Source of the DNA: Actinomycetales bacterium
GTDB taxonomy: Bacteria > Actinomycetota > Actinomycetes > Actinomycetales > Cellulomonadaceae
Length of the DNA stretch: 8,877 bases
Assembly (NCBI GenBank): GCA_012514545.1
Contig: JAAZAC010000027.1
Location: forward strand, 1 to 8,877
Direction: 5' to 3'
Below the pieces are notes generated by a model. It did no database searches, was not told the DNA's origin, and worked only from the letters and a program-made list of their open reading frames with translations. A program made the translations under genes and the position numbers. The first letter of the stretch is position 1, and each line of letters starts with the position of its first letter. This document shows, piece after piece, positions 1 to 5,878 of this stretch.

Positions 1-13
1 CCTCCTCCCGCAT
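1..13 (-). CDS. Possible start of a further minus-strand gene (5' end only, runs off the window)
   Basis: An ATG on the minus strand at 13-11 is followed by codons for Arg-Glu-Glu before the window ends. It lies 23 nt after the stop of the preceding propeller gene. A TACGCT hexamer sits exactly 6 nt upstream of the ATG, the same arrangement seen before the other array members, and the second residue is Arg as in the neighbouring starts (MRS, MRG). This suggests a fourth paralogue, or at least another gene with the same kind of promoter. Only four codons are visible, so the product cannot be identified. A dGTPase or other gene found near dihydrouridine synthases in actinobacteria is equally possible. 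Confidence 0.4.
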
Positions 14-36
14 GGCCCGAGCGTAGGCGCCGGGCG

Positions 37-1455
37 TCAGCGCAGCGCGACCAGCCCCGTCGCGGTCCGCACGAGGACCGTGCGCCCGTCGACCTGCTGC
101 AGGCTCAGCGCCCCGCGCGGCAGCGGGACCTCCCACGCCACGTCCCCGGTCCGCAGGCGCCGCGCGGTGAGCCAGAGGCCCCCGACGCCGTCCTCGCGGG
201 GCAGGAGCACGAGCCGGCCGTCCGTGAGGGCGTGCCAGCCGCGCAGCGCCGCCGTCCCCTGGTGGTCCCAGAGGCGCAGCCCCGTGCCGAGGTCGAGGGC
301 CACCGCCCGGGACGGGCCGACCCCGACCGTCACGCCCGAGACCAGGACCGACGGCCGTAGCCACGGCAGGTTGGGCAGGTCCCAGCGCACCCGGCCGGTC
401 GCGGCGTCGAGGCCGACGAGGTGCTGGTCGCCGGTCCGGCGGACCACGAGCACGTCGCTCGACGAGCCGTCGCTCACGCGGGCGAGCCAGGGCACCCCGG
501 GGGCCGTGAACAGGCGCTCGCCGTCGCGCCCGGCGACGGTCACCTCGGTCGGCCGCCCGAGCCGGTCGTGGCTCCACCGCGCCTCGCCGCCACCGGGCAG
601 CGCCACGGACTCGCCCGTTCCGGGCCGCGCCGCCTCGCCGACGAGGGGGGCGCCGGTCGCCGCGTCGAGCGCGAAGCCGTGCCGCGCGCTGCCGATGGCG
701 AGCACGCCGTGGCGCAGCGTGTAGCGGCCGCCGCCGGCCGCGACCAGGGCGTCGAGCAGCCGGGGCCGGCTCCGGTGGTGCCACAGGTCGACCCCGGTGG
801 CGGGGTCCCACGCGACGACAGCGACGCCGCCGTCCGGCTCCGCCGAGGTGAGCAGCACGTGGGAGTCCACGACGTCGGCGAACATCAGCCCCGCGACGGC
901 GCGCCGCCGCACCTCCGCACCCGTCGTCGCGTCCACGACGGCGAGGGCGCCGTCCCGCGGCAGCCCGCGGTCGGCGTCGGGCAGGCAGAGCACCTCGCGG
1001 ACCAGCGGCACGTCCGGGCCGACCTCCGCGGCGACCGGCCGGCACGTCTGGCCGTGGTCGACCGCGCGGGCCCAGTGCGGGTGGCCGTCGGCGAGGTCGA
1101 GCGCGCGCAGCTCGTCGTCGCCGACGACGAGCACCGCGGTGTCCGTGCGCGCGACGGGCGTTCCCGCGCCGGCCCGCCACGCCACCTCGAGCGGCGCGGC
1201 CAGCGGGTCGAGGAACCCGGGGAGGTCGGCGAGCGCGGCCAGGCGGTTCTCGTCCCGGCGCATCGCCGCCACGTTCCCGAGCCCGGTCACGACGACGAGC
1301 GCGACGAGCGCCGCCACCGCCAGCCACGCGCGCACGTGGCGGCGGACCCGGCCGGCCGGCGGGTCGTCGTCGGGCGCAGGTGCGCCCCCCGCCGGAGGTG
1401 GGTCGTCCACCAGCTCGACGTCGACGAGATGCGGGTCCTCCGCACCGGACCGCAT
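37..1455 (-). CDS. Membrane-anchored PQQ-like beta-propeller protein, paralogue 1
   Basis: A 472-residue protein of unknown specific function, and the most diverged of three tandem paralogues. Residues 1-40 form an acidic, Pro-rich cytoplasmic tail containing VDVELVDD. Residues 43-65 form one hydrophobic transmembrane helix with Arg-rich flanks, and the rest should be extracytoplasmic. Propeller-blade motifs of the A-x-D-x-x-T-G-x-x-x-W type occur near 118-128, 173-184, 215-227, 262-273, 348-360 and 386-398, with a weaker copy at 432-443, giving roughly seven or eight blades. Cys138 and Cys157 match a cysteine pair in both paralogues. No sign of a true quinoprotein dehydrogenase active site was seen, so 'PQQ-like' describes the fold only. 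The open frame extends further upstream, but ATG at 1455 matches the array pattern (MRS start). The only upstream GAGG abuts the ATG and is too close to act as a ribosome site. A TACCCT 6 nt upstream favours leaderless expression. The spacer from paralogue 2 is 59 nt. Confidence 0.85.
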   Translation of the reverse strand: MRSGAEDPHLVDVELVDDPPPAGGAPAPDDDPPAGRVRRHVRAWLAVAALVALVVVTGLGNVAAMRRDENRLAALADLPGFLDPLAAPLEVAWRAGAGTPVARTDTAVLVVGDDELRALDLADGHPHWARAVDHGQTCRPVAAEVGPDVPLVREVLCLPDADRGLPRDGALAVVDATTGAEVRRRAVAGLMFADVVDSHVLLTSAEPDGGVAVVAWDPATGVDLWHHRSRPRLLDALVAAGGGRYTLRHGVLAIGSARHGFALDAATGAPLVGEAARPGTGESVALPGGGEARWSHDRLGRPTEVTVAGRDGERLFTAPGVPWLARVSDGSSSDVLVVRRTGDQHLVGLDAATGRVRWDLPNLPWLRPSVLVSGVTVGVGPSRAVALDLGTGLRLWDHQGTAALRGWHALTDGRLVLLPREDGVGGLWLTARRLRTGDVAWEVPLPRGALSLQQVDGRTVLVRTATGLVALR

Positions 1456-1532
1456 CCTCGGAGGGTAGGTCGCGCTCCCGGGATGCGCGACGGGTGTCTC
1501 AGCCCGGGGGCGCCTCACCGGTACGCGACGAC
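1446..1532. repeat. Intergenic repeat unit, copy A
   Basis: This spacer, with the 3' end of paralogue 2 and the first codons of paralogue 1, resembles 2994-3077. Both copies share an identical 10-mer at the start codon (ATGCGGTCCG on the minus strand), GCGACCTAC before the -10, and the 15-mer GAGACxCCCGTCGCG (here 1486-1500, 18 nt upstream of the -10). The copies look like duplicated promoter/junction DNA that expanded along with the genes. Confidence 0.6.
1462..1467 (-). promoter_or_regulatory. Candidate -10 hexamer (TACCCT) of a leaderless promoter for paralogue 1
   Basis: On the minus strand TACCCT is followed by 6 nt and then the ATG at 1455. Transcription starting 7 nt after the -10 would begin on the A of the start codon. 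It fits the actinobacterial TANNNT -10 and is repeated with identical spacing before the other array genes. No clear TTGACA-like -35 is present at 16-19 nt. Confidence 0.5.
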
Positions 1533-2945
1533 GAGGCCCTCCTGCACGGCGAGCACCGTCCCGTCCCGCAGGACGTACCAGTCCCGGACGTGCCCGACGG
1601 GCAGGCGCCACGCCTCGGCCCCGCTGCGCAGCTCGAGGGCCACGAGGGACGTCGTCCCGTCGTCCTCGAGCACGGGCACCGCGACGCGCGTGCCGTCCGT
1701 GATCGCCGGCGGGGCCATCTCCCCCGTCACGACCTCCCACAGTCGCTCGCCCGTGCGCAGGTCGGTCGCCACGAGCAGCGGCGAGCCGCCGACGAGGACG
1801 CCGTCGAGCCGGAGCACCCCGTTGTCGTACGACATCGGCATGGGGACGTCCCACAGGACGCTCCCGTCGCGCACGGCGAGCGCCACCAGCCGGCTCCCGC
1901 CGTGGCCGGTCCGGTGGACGACGACCCGGTCGGGCAGCGACCCGTCGTCGAGGGCCGGCACCCACGGGTCGCCGAGGAACGAGAAGCGCTCCTCGCCGTC
2001 GGCCTCGCGCACCGACCCGACCACCTCGGCGCCGTCGTAGCGGAGCTCGAGCCCGGCGCCGTCGGGCAGGACGGCGACCACCAGCGCGTCGTCGAGCGCC
2101 TCCGCGGGCGGGGCGTCCTCACCGGTCCGCACGTCGAGGGCGCGCAGGACGGTCCCGTCCGTCGCGTGGAGCGTGAGCACGTCGCCCTGCAGCCACGACC
2201 CGACCCAGGGCGTCGGCCCGCCGGAGGCGAACGTGCGCTCCCACTGCGTGGCGCCGTCGGGCAGGGCGACCCGGCTGACGGCGACCGCCCCGCCGGGCAG
2301 GGCGCGGACCGACACGACGCCGCCCGGCACCTCCTCCCCGGCGAGCAGCGCACCGGGGAGCACCCGGTCGGTGGTGATCTCCCCGGAGGCCAGGTCGATC
2401 ACCCGCAGCCGCGACGTGGTGCCCTCGGGGACCTCGTCCTCCGCCACCTGGCCGCTCGAGGCGCACACGAGCGCGGACGGCGGCACGGTCCGGCGGAGCA
2501 CCTGGGCCTGCTGCCACGTCCGGTCCTCGGGGAGGTCGGACCACCAGGCCTGACACCACTCGCCGAGGCGCCCGGTCTGCTTCCAGCGCTCCTCGCCGGT
2601 GGCCGGGTCGACGCCGACGTACAGCGGCACCGAGCCCCCGGCGTCGAGCACGAGCAGGCCCTCGCCCTCGACGAGGAGCCGGCCGCCGGCCTCGAGCCGC
2701 CACGCCTCGGCGGGCGGCTCCGCGAGGTCGAGTGCCGGCCAGCCCAGCGCGGCGAGGGCGTCCCGGCGCGCCTCCGCCCGCCGCGCGTCGAGTTCCGACG
2801 CGCCGAGGCTCACGCCCGCGACCGCCAGCAGCACCACGGCGCCCGCGGCGTAGGCGCGCCACCGGCGCACGGGGCGCGGCGCAGGCTCGCCCGGGGCGTC
2901 CTCCTCGAGGAGCGCGACCGGCACGACGTGGTCGGCGTCAGCCAT
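1515..2945 (-). CDS. Membrane-anchored PQQ-like beta-propeller protein, paralogue 2
   Basis: A 476-residue paralogue of both neighbours; ligand and function unknown. It has a short cytoplasmic tail (1-29, with an acidic LLEEDAPGE), a transmembrane helix at about 32-49 and a charged Ala/Arg-rich juxtamembrane helix at 50-67. The propeller follows, with blade motifs near 111-121, 182-192, 269-280, 355-367, 393-405 and 436-448. Cys131 and Cys161 form the conserved pair. The stretch DGEERFSFLGDPWVP at 316-330 is nearly the same in paralogue 3. The C-terminus LVVAYR matches LVVGYR of paralogue 3. ATG at 2945 is chosen because GGAGGT lies 5 nt upstream, and because the encoded tail aligns with those of its neighbours from that point. 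Upstream ATG 3003, at the position equivalent to the neighbours' starts, is in another frame and ends at 2938. The predicted topology is N-in, with the propeller outside the membrane. Confidence 0.88.
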   Translation of the reverse strand: MADADHVVPVALLEEDAPGEPAPRPVRRWRAYAAGAVVLLAVAGVSLGASELDARRAEARRDALAALGWPALDLAEPPAEAWRLEAGGRLLVEGEGLLVLDAGGSVPLYVGVDPATGEERWKQTGRLGEWCQAWWSDLPEDRTWQQAQVLRRTVPPSALVCASSGQVAEDEVPEGTTSRLRVIDLASGEITTDRVLPGALLAGEEVPGGVVSVRALPGGAVAVSRVALPDGATQWERTFASGGPTPWVGSWLQGDVLTLHATDGTVLRALDVRTGEDAPPAEALDDALVVAVLPDGAGLELRYDGAEVVGSVREADGEERFSFLGDPWVPALDDGSLPDRVVVHRTGHGGSRLVALAVRDGSVLWDVPMPMSYDNGVLRLDGVLVGGSPLLVATDLRTGERLWEVVTGEMAPPAITDGTRVAVPVLEDDGTTSLVALELRSGAEAWRLPVGHVRDWYVLRDGTVLAVQEGLVVAYR

Positions 2946-3003
2946 GGGCCACCTCCGCGACCCGCCGGGCCCCGGCCGCCGGCTCCCCCGTCGCGGACCG
3001 CAT
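2938..3003 (-). CDS. Possible 21-codon leaderless small ORF overlapping the start of paralogue 2
   Basis: ATG at 3003 opens a 21-codon frame beginning MRSATGEPAAGARR and ending AHG, with TGA at 2940-2938. It overlaps the paralogue 2 start codon by 8 nt. The ATG sits 6 nt after TACGCT and shares the identical ATGCGGTCCG context with the start of paralogue 1. It is therefore probably the ancestral start codon of paralogue 2, cut off by a frame change, or a functional leaderless small ORF translationally coupled to paralogue 2. No similarity to a known leader peptide is apparent. Translation is inferred only. Confidence 0.35.
   Translation of the reverse strand: MRSATGEPAAGARRVAEVAHG
2951..2956 (-). 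promoter_or_regulatory. Shine-Dalgarno GGAGGT of paralogue 2
   Basis: A full GGAGGT on the minus strand is spaced 5 nt from ATG 2945. It decides the start. It is unusual here because the other array genes show no usable ribosome site. It lies inside the small overlapping ORF 2938-3003. Confidence 0.7.
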
Positions 3004-3077
3004 CGTGGCAGCGTAGGTCGCCCACCCGACCTCCCGCGACGGGCGTCTCGCGGGCACGTCAGCGGTAGCCGACCACG
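2994..3077. repeat. Intergenic repeat unit, copy B
   Basis: This copy matches 1446-1532. Shared parts are the end of the upstream propeller gene, GAGACGCCCGTCGCG at 3035-3049 (19 nt upstream of the -10), GCGACCTAC, and the start-codon 10-mer. Relative to copy A there are small insertions and deletions between these blocks. Confidence 0.6.
3010..3015 (-). promoter_or_regulatory. Candidate -10 hexamer (TACGCT) upstream of paralogue 2
   Basis: TACGCT on the minus strand is placed exactly 6 nt before ATG 3003, as in the neighbouring genes. If transcription starts at about 3003, paralogue 2 itself has a leader of roughly 57 nt carrying the small ORF and a strong Shine-Dalgarno. Confidence 0.5.
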
Positions 3078-4576
3078 AGGGCGTCGCGCTGCAGCACGAC
3101 CGTCCCGTCGCCCGCCACCTGCCCCGACCACGGCGGACCGTCCACCGGAACCCGCCACGCCTCGCCGCCGTCGCGCAGCCGGATCGCCGCCAGGTAGCGC
3201 CCGCCGTCCTCGCGCAGCGCGACGAGCAGGCGAGTCCCGTCGGTGACGAGCCCGACGGAGGCCTCGTCGTCGGTCTCGACCTGCCACAGCCGCTGCCCCG
3301 AGAGCAGGTGGAACGCGGCCATCGTGGGGACCCCGCCGACGACGACGTCGCCGAACCGGAGGCCCTCCGCGCCGCCGACGGCGGTCCTCAGCTCGGTCCG
3401 CCACAGCTCCTGGCCCGAGCGCGGGTCCAGCGCCGCGAGCTCGCTCACGGCACCGGGGACCACCACCAGGAGCGGGTCCGCGGCCGACGGCTCGACCACG
3501 GTGGGCACCCAGAGGTTGCCGCGGAAGGTGAAGCGCTCCTCGCCGTCGGGCCCGCGGACGGTGCCGGTGGGGCCCGCGGGGGTGTAGGCGACCTCGACCC
3601 GCGCCCCGTCGGCGAGCGTGACGGCCCCGGCACCCGTCAGCATGTCCGCCTCGTCGATCGGCTCGGCCTCCTCGCCCGTGGCCGCGTCGAGGGCGACGAG
3701 CACCGAGCCGTCCGGGCCGCGCACGTGCACCACGCCCCCGAAGACGTACGCCCACACCCAGGAGACGTCGAGGTCGTCCGGCACCGCGACCCGGTGCTCC
3801 CAGCGCTCGGCGCCGTCGGCCACCGCCAACCCGGTGACGACGAGCGCCCCGTCGGGCTGCGCCCGGGTGACGACGAGCCCGTCCGCCGCGGGGTTCGCCC
3901 CGACGATCCGTCCGGGCATCTGCCGCGCCCAGACGTCGACGCCGGTCGCCAGGTCGACGACCCGCACGCCGCCCACCTCGCCGGGGTCCACGCCCGACGT
4001 GTCGCCGGATCCGTTGTTCCCGCAGACCAGGTCGGTCGCGTCCGGCACGTGCGACACGTCGACGACCTCGCCGCGCTGCGCGGCGTCGACGATCTCGGCC
4101 CAGGCGGGGTTCCAGACCTCGCACCACTCGGACCCGTCCTGCACGACCTCCCAGACCACCCGCCCGTCGACGGGGTCGACGGCGCGCAGCACGCCCGGCA
4201 GGCCGGGGACGTTCAGGACGACGAGGTCCCCGGCGACGGCGGCGACGTGGCCGGAGGCGCGCCAGACCTCCTCGAGCGGCCCGGAGAGGTCGGCGAGCCG
4301 GATCCCGACCGCGGCGAGCGCCTCCTCCCGCTCGGCCGCACGCCGCGCGTCCTGCAGCGTGACGACGACGCTCGTGGCCACGAGCCCGAGCACGACCGCA
4401 CCGCCGACGCCACCGAGCGCCCACCGGCGGCGCCGCTCGCGCGGGTCGGGTGCCGGTGCGCCGTCGGGCGCCTCCCCGAGGGCGGGCGGCACGGCCGGCC
4501 CGGCGAGGTGCCCGGGCTCGTCGGCGTCGACGAGCTCGACGGTGACGGACTCGCCGTCCTGCTCCGCGCCGCGCAC
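3059..4576 (-). CDS. Membrane-anchored PQQ-like beta-propeller protein, paralogue 3
   Basis: A 505-residue protein, the longest and first-transcribed member of the array. The cytoplasmic tail of about 50 residues carries VTVELVDADEPG. The transmembrane helix is at about 53-74, preceded by an Arg cluster (RERRRRW) and followed by the same DARRAAEREEALAAVG-type juxtamembrane helix as paralogue 2. Blade motifs lie near 133-142, 207-216, 296-303, 382-392, 422-431 and 465-474. Cys152 and Cys185 form the conserved pair. The loop between them is the longest of the three and rich in Gly, Asp and Asn. PDGEERFTFRGNLWVP at 343-358 is the shared signature. The start is GTG at 4576: no ribosome site precedes it, but TACTGT stands 6 nt upstream. 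It follows the dihydrouridine synthase stop by 48 nt, so read-through is possible. It is a PQQ-like fold protein, perhaps a sensor or scaffold; no enzymatic residues are recognisable. Confidence 0.88.
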   Translation of the reverse strand: MRGAEQDGESVTVELVDADEPGHLAGPAVPPALGEAPDGAPAPDPRERRRRWALGGVGGAVVLGLVATSVVVTLQDARRAAEREEALAAVGIRLADLSGPLEEVWRASGHVAAVAGDLVVLNVPGLPGVLRAVDPVDGRVVWEVVQDGSEWCEVWNPAWAEIVDAAQRGEVVDVSHVPDATDLVCGNNGSGDTSGVDPGEVGGVRVVDLATGVDVWARQMPGRIVGANPAADGLVVTRAQPDGALVVTGLAVADGAERWEHRVAVPDDLDVSWVWAYVFGGVVHVRGPDGSVLVALDAATGEEAEPIDEADMLTGAGAVTLADGARVEVAYTPAGPTGTVRGPDGEERFTFRGNLWVPTVVEPSAADPLLVVVPGAVSELAALDPRSGQELWRTELRTAVGGAEGLRFGDVVVGGVPTMAAFHLLSGQRLWQVETDDEASVGLVTDGTRLLVALREDGGRYLAAIRLRDGGEAWRVPVDGPPWSGQVAGDGTVVLQRDALVVGYR

Positions 4577-4582
4577 GAGGCG

Positions 4583-4588
4583 ACAGTA
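4583..4588 (-). promoter_or_regulatory. Candidate -10 hexamer (TACTGT) of a leaderless promoter for paralogue 3
   Basis: TACTGT on the minus strand lies 6 nt before GTG 4576, in the same geometry as the -10s of the other array genes. It would drive the head of the array independently of the dihydrouridine synthase gene. No good -35 is visible. Confidence 0.5.
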
Positions 4589-4591
4589 GCG

Positions 4592-4604
4592 GCGGGCGGC
4601 CCGC
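4592..4604 (-). other. Small GC hairpin in the spacer between dihydrouridine synthase and paralogue 3
   Basis: GCGGG-CGG-CCCGC can form a 5-bp stem with a 3-nt loop. It has no U tract, so it is at best a weak terminator or processing signal. Chance occurrence is likely in DNA this rich in GC. Confidence 0.15.
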
Positions 4605-4614
4605 GTCGTGGACG

Positions 4615-4626
4615 GACCGGCCGGTC
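4615..4626. promoter_or_regulatory. Perfect 12-bp palindrome GACCGGCCGGTC (possible operator)
   Basis: This perfect palindrome overlaps the stop codon of the dihydrouridine synthase. It lies about 26-38 bp upstream of the candidate -10 of paralogue 3, a suitable place for a dimeric regulator. No regulator is identified, and GC-rich palindromes arise by chance. Confidence 0.2.
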
Positions 4627-5827
4627 AGCCCCCGGAGACGTCCAGCTCCGCCTCGAGCAGCGCGGCGCGGAACGCGTCGTCGAGCTCCCGGGAGTCCAGC
4701 CAGCCGTCCGGGACGACGGGCCGGCGCGGCGACCCGGCACGCCCCCGCTGCCCCTCCGCGGGCGCGCCCGGGTACGGCTGGTCGAGGTCGAGCAGGCCGA
4801 GCAGCTCGTCGAGGTGCGCCAGCGTCTCGACCAGCCCGAGCCGACGGCGCAGCTCGCCGCCCACGACGTACCCCTTGAGGTACCAGGCCATGTGCTTGCG
4901 CATCTCGCGCAGCGCCTTCAGCTCGTCGCCGAAGTCCTCGACCATGAGCTCGGCGTGCCGCCGGATCACCGCGGCGACCTCGCGCAGCCCGGGCCGGACC
5001 CGCGCGTCGGAGCCGTGGAAGGCGGCGGCCAGGTCGGCGAACAGCCAGGGCCGCCCCTGGCAGCCGCGCCCGACGACGACGCCGTCGCAGCCCGTGCGCG
5101 CGACCATCGCCAGTGCGTCCTCGGCCGACCAGATGTCGCCGTTGCCGAGCACGGGGATCGACGTGACGGCCTCCTTGAGCCGGGCGATCGCGTCCCAGTC
5201 CGCGGTGCCGGAGTAGTGGTCCGCGGCCGTGCGCGCGTGCAGGGCCACCGCGGCCACGCCGGCGTCCTCGGCGATGCGGCCGGCCTCGAGGTAGGTCAGG
5301 TGGTCCTCGTCGACGCCCTTGCGCATCTTCACGGTGACGGGGACGCCGTAGGGGGCCGCGGCGTCGACGGCGGCCCGCACGATCGCGGCGAACAGGTCCC
5401 GCTTCCACGGCAGCACGGCCCCGCCGCCGCGGCGGGTCACCTTGGGCACCGGGCAGCCGAAGTTGAGGTCGACGTGGTCGGCGCGGTCCTCGGCGGCGAG
5501 CATGCGTACCGCGGCGCCCACGGTGGCGGGCTCCACGCCGTACACCTGGACGGAGCGCGGCCGCTCGTCGGGGTCGTGCCGGATGATCCGCATCGACTCG
5601 GGCGTCCGCTCGACGAGCGCGCGCGAGGTGACCATCTCCGCGACGTACAGGCCCGCACCGTGCTCGCGGCACAGGCGGCGGAAGGCCCGGTTGGTCACCC
5701 CGGCCATCGGCGCGAGCACAACGGGTGTGGTGACCGTCAGCGGCCCGATGCGCAGCGGCGGCAGCACGGGCGCGGCCGGCGCGGGGGTCGCGAGGGTCTC
5801 GGCGGGCACCGCACGATTGTCCCCCAC
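4625..5827 (-). CDS. dusB: tRNA-dihydrouridine synthase (DusB-like)
   Basis: A cytoplasmic FMN enzyme that uses NADPH to reduce specific uridines in the tRNA D-loop to dihydrouridine. In the 400-residue reading, the FMN-binding start of the TIM barrel is LAPMAGVTN (38-46) and the active-site cysteine is Cys125 in LNFGCPVPKV. Further family motifs are VTVKMRKG (164-171), HART (197-200), the phosphate-binding GNGDI (228-232) and GRGCQGRPWLF (253-263). The C-terminal helical domain that grips tRNA follows from about 285. Residues 355-375 form a polar linker seen as a low-complexity insertion. The start is uncertain. GTG 5827 is the outermost start and has no ribosome site. GTG 5809 gives 394 residues and lies 6 nt after GACAAT, a possible leaderless promoter. 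The exact substrate positions (DusB versus other Dus types) are inferred from overall similarity. Confidence 0.93.
   Translation of the reverse strand: MGDNRAVPAETLATPAPAAPVLPPLRIGPLTVTTPVVLAPMAGVTNRAFRRLCREHGAGLYVAEMVTSRALVERTPESMRIIRHDPDERPRSVQVYGVEPATVGAAVRMLAAEDRADHVDLNFGCPVPKVTRRGGGAVLPWKRDLFAAIVRAAVDAAAPYGVPVTVKMRKGVDEDHLTYLEAGRIAEDAGVAAVALHARTAADHYSGTADWDAIARLKEAVTSIPVLGNGDIWSAEDALAMVARTGCDGVVVGRGCQGRPWLFADLAAAFHGSDARVRPGLREVAAVIRRHAELMVEDFGDELKALREMRKHMAWYLKGYVVGGELRRRLGLVETLAHLDELLGLLDLDQPYPGAPAEGQRGRAGSPRRPVVPDGWLDSRELDDAFRAALLEAELDVSGG
5816..5821 (-). promoter_or_regulatory. Weak candidate -10 (GACAAT) that would support GTG 5809 as dihydrouridine synthase start
   Basis: GACAAT on the minus strand is exactly 6 nt before GTG 5809, the geometry found before the propeller genes. 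It matches the key A2 and T6 of TANNNT but not T1. It lies inside the longer reading of the gene. Confidence 0.25.
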
Positions 5828-5828
5828 C

Positions 5829-5870
5829 GCGCGGGTCGCGCCGCCCGACGACGGCCCGCGCCGACCGTCG
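5829..5870 (-). terminator. Possible hairpin terminator between the SRPBCC gene and dihydrouridine synthase
   Basis: The 51-nt spacer can form alternative stems: GCGCGGG (5829-5835) with CCCGCGC (5855-5861), or CGACGG (5849-5854) with CCGTCG (5865-5870). There is no U tract. Actinobacterial terminators often lack one, but random pairing is common at this GC content. Confidence 0.25.
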
Positions 5871-5878
5871 GGGCGCGC

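Noticed and set aside
421..3068. Long plus-strand open frames antisense to paralogues 1 and 2.
   Set aside because: They are His/Arg/Pro-rich with no domain or membrane pattern, and opposite-strand genes with clear paralogy occupy the same DNA.
37..4576. True PQQ-dependent dehydrogenases or an outer-membrane BamB complex.
   Set aside because: The blade repeats match the fold, but no catalytic Asp/Cys-Cys/Ca-binding pattern was seen, the proteins are short, they have a transmembrane anchor rather than a lipobox, and the genome type is not expected to have a Gram-negative outer membrane.
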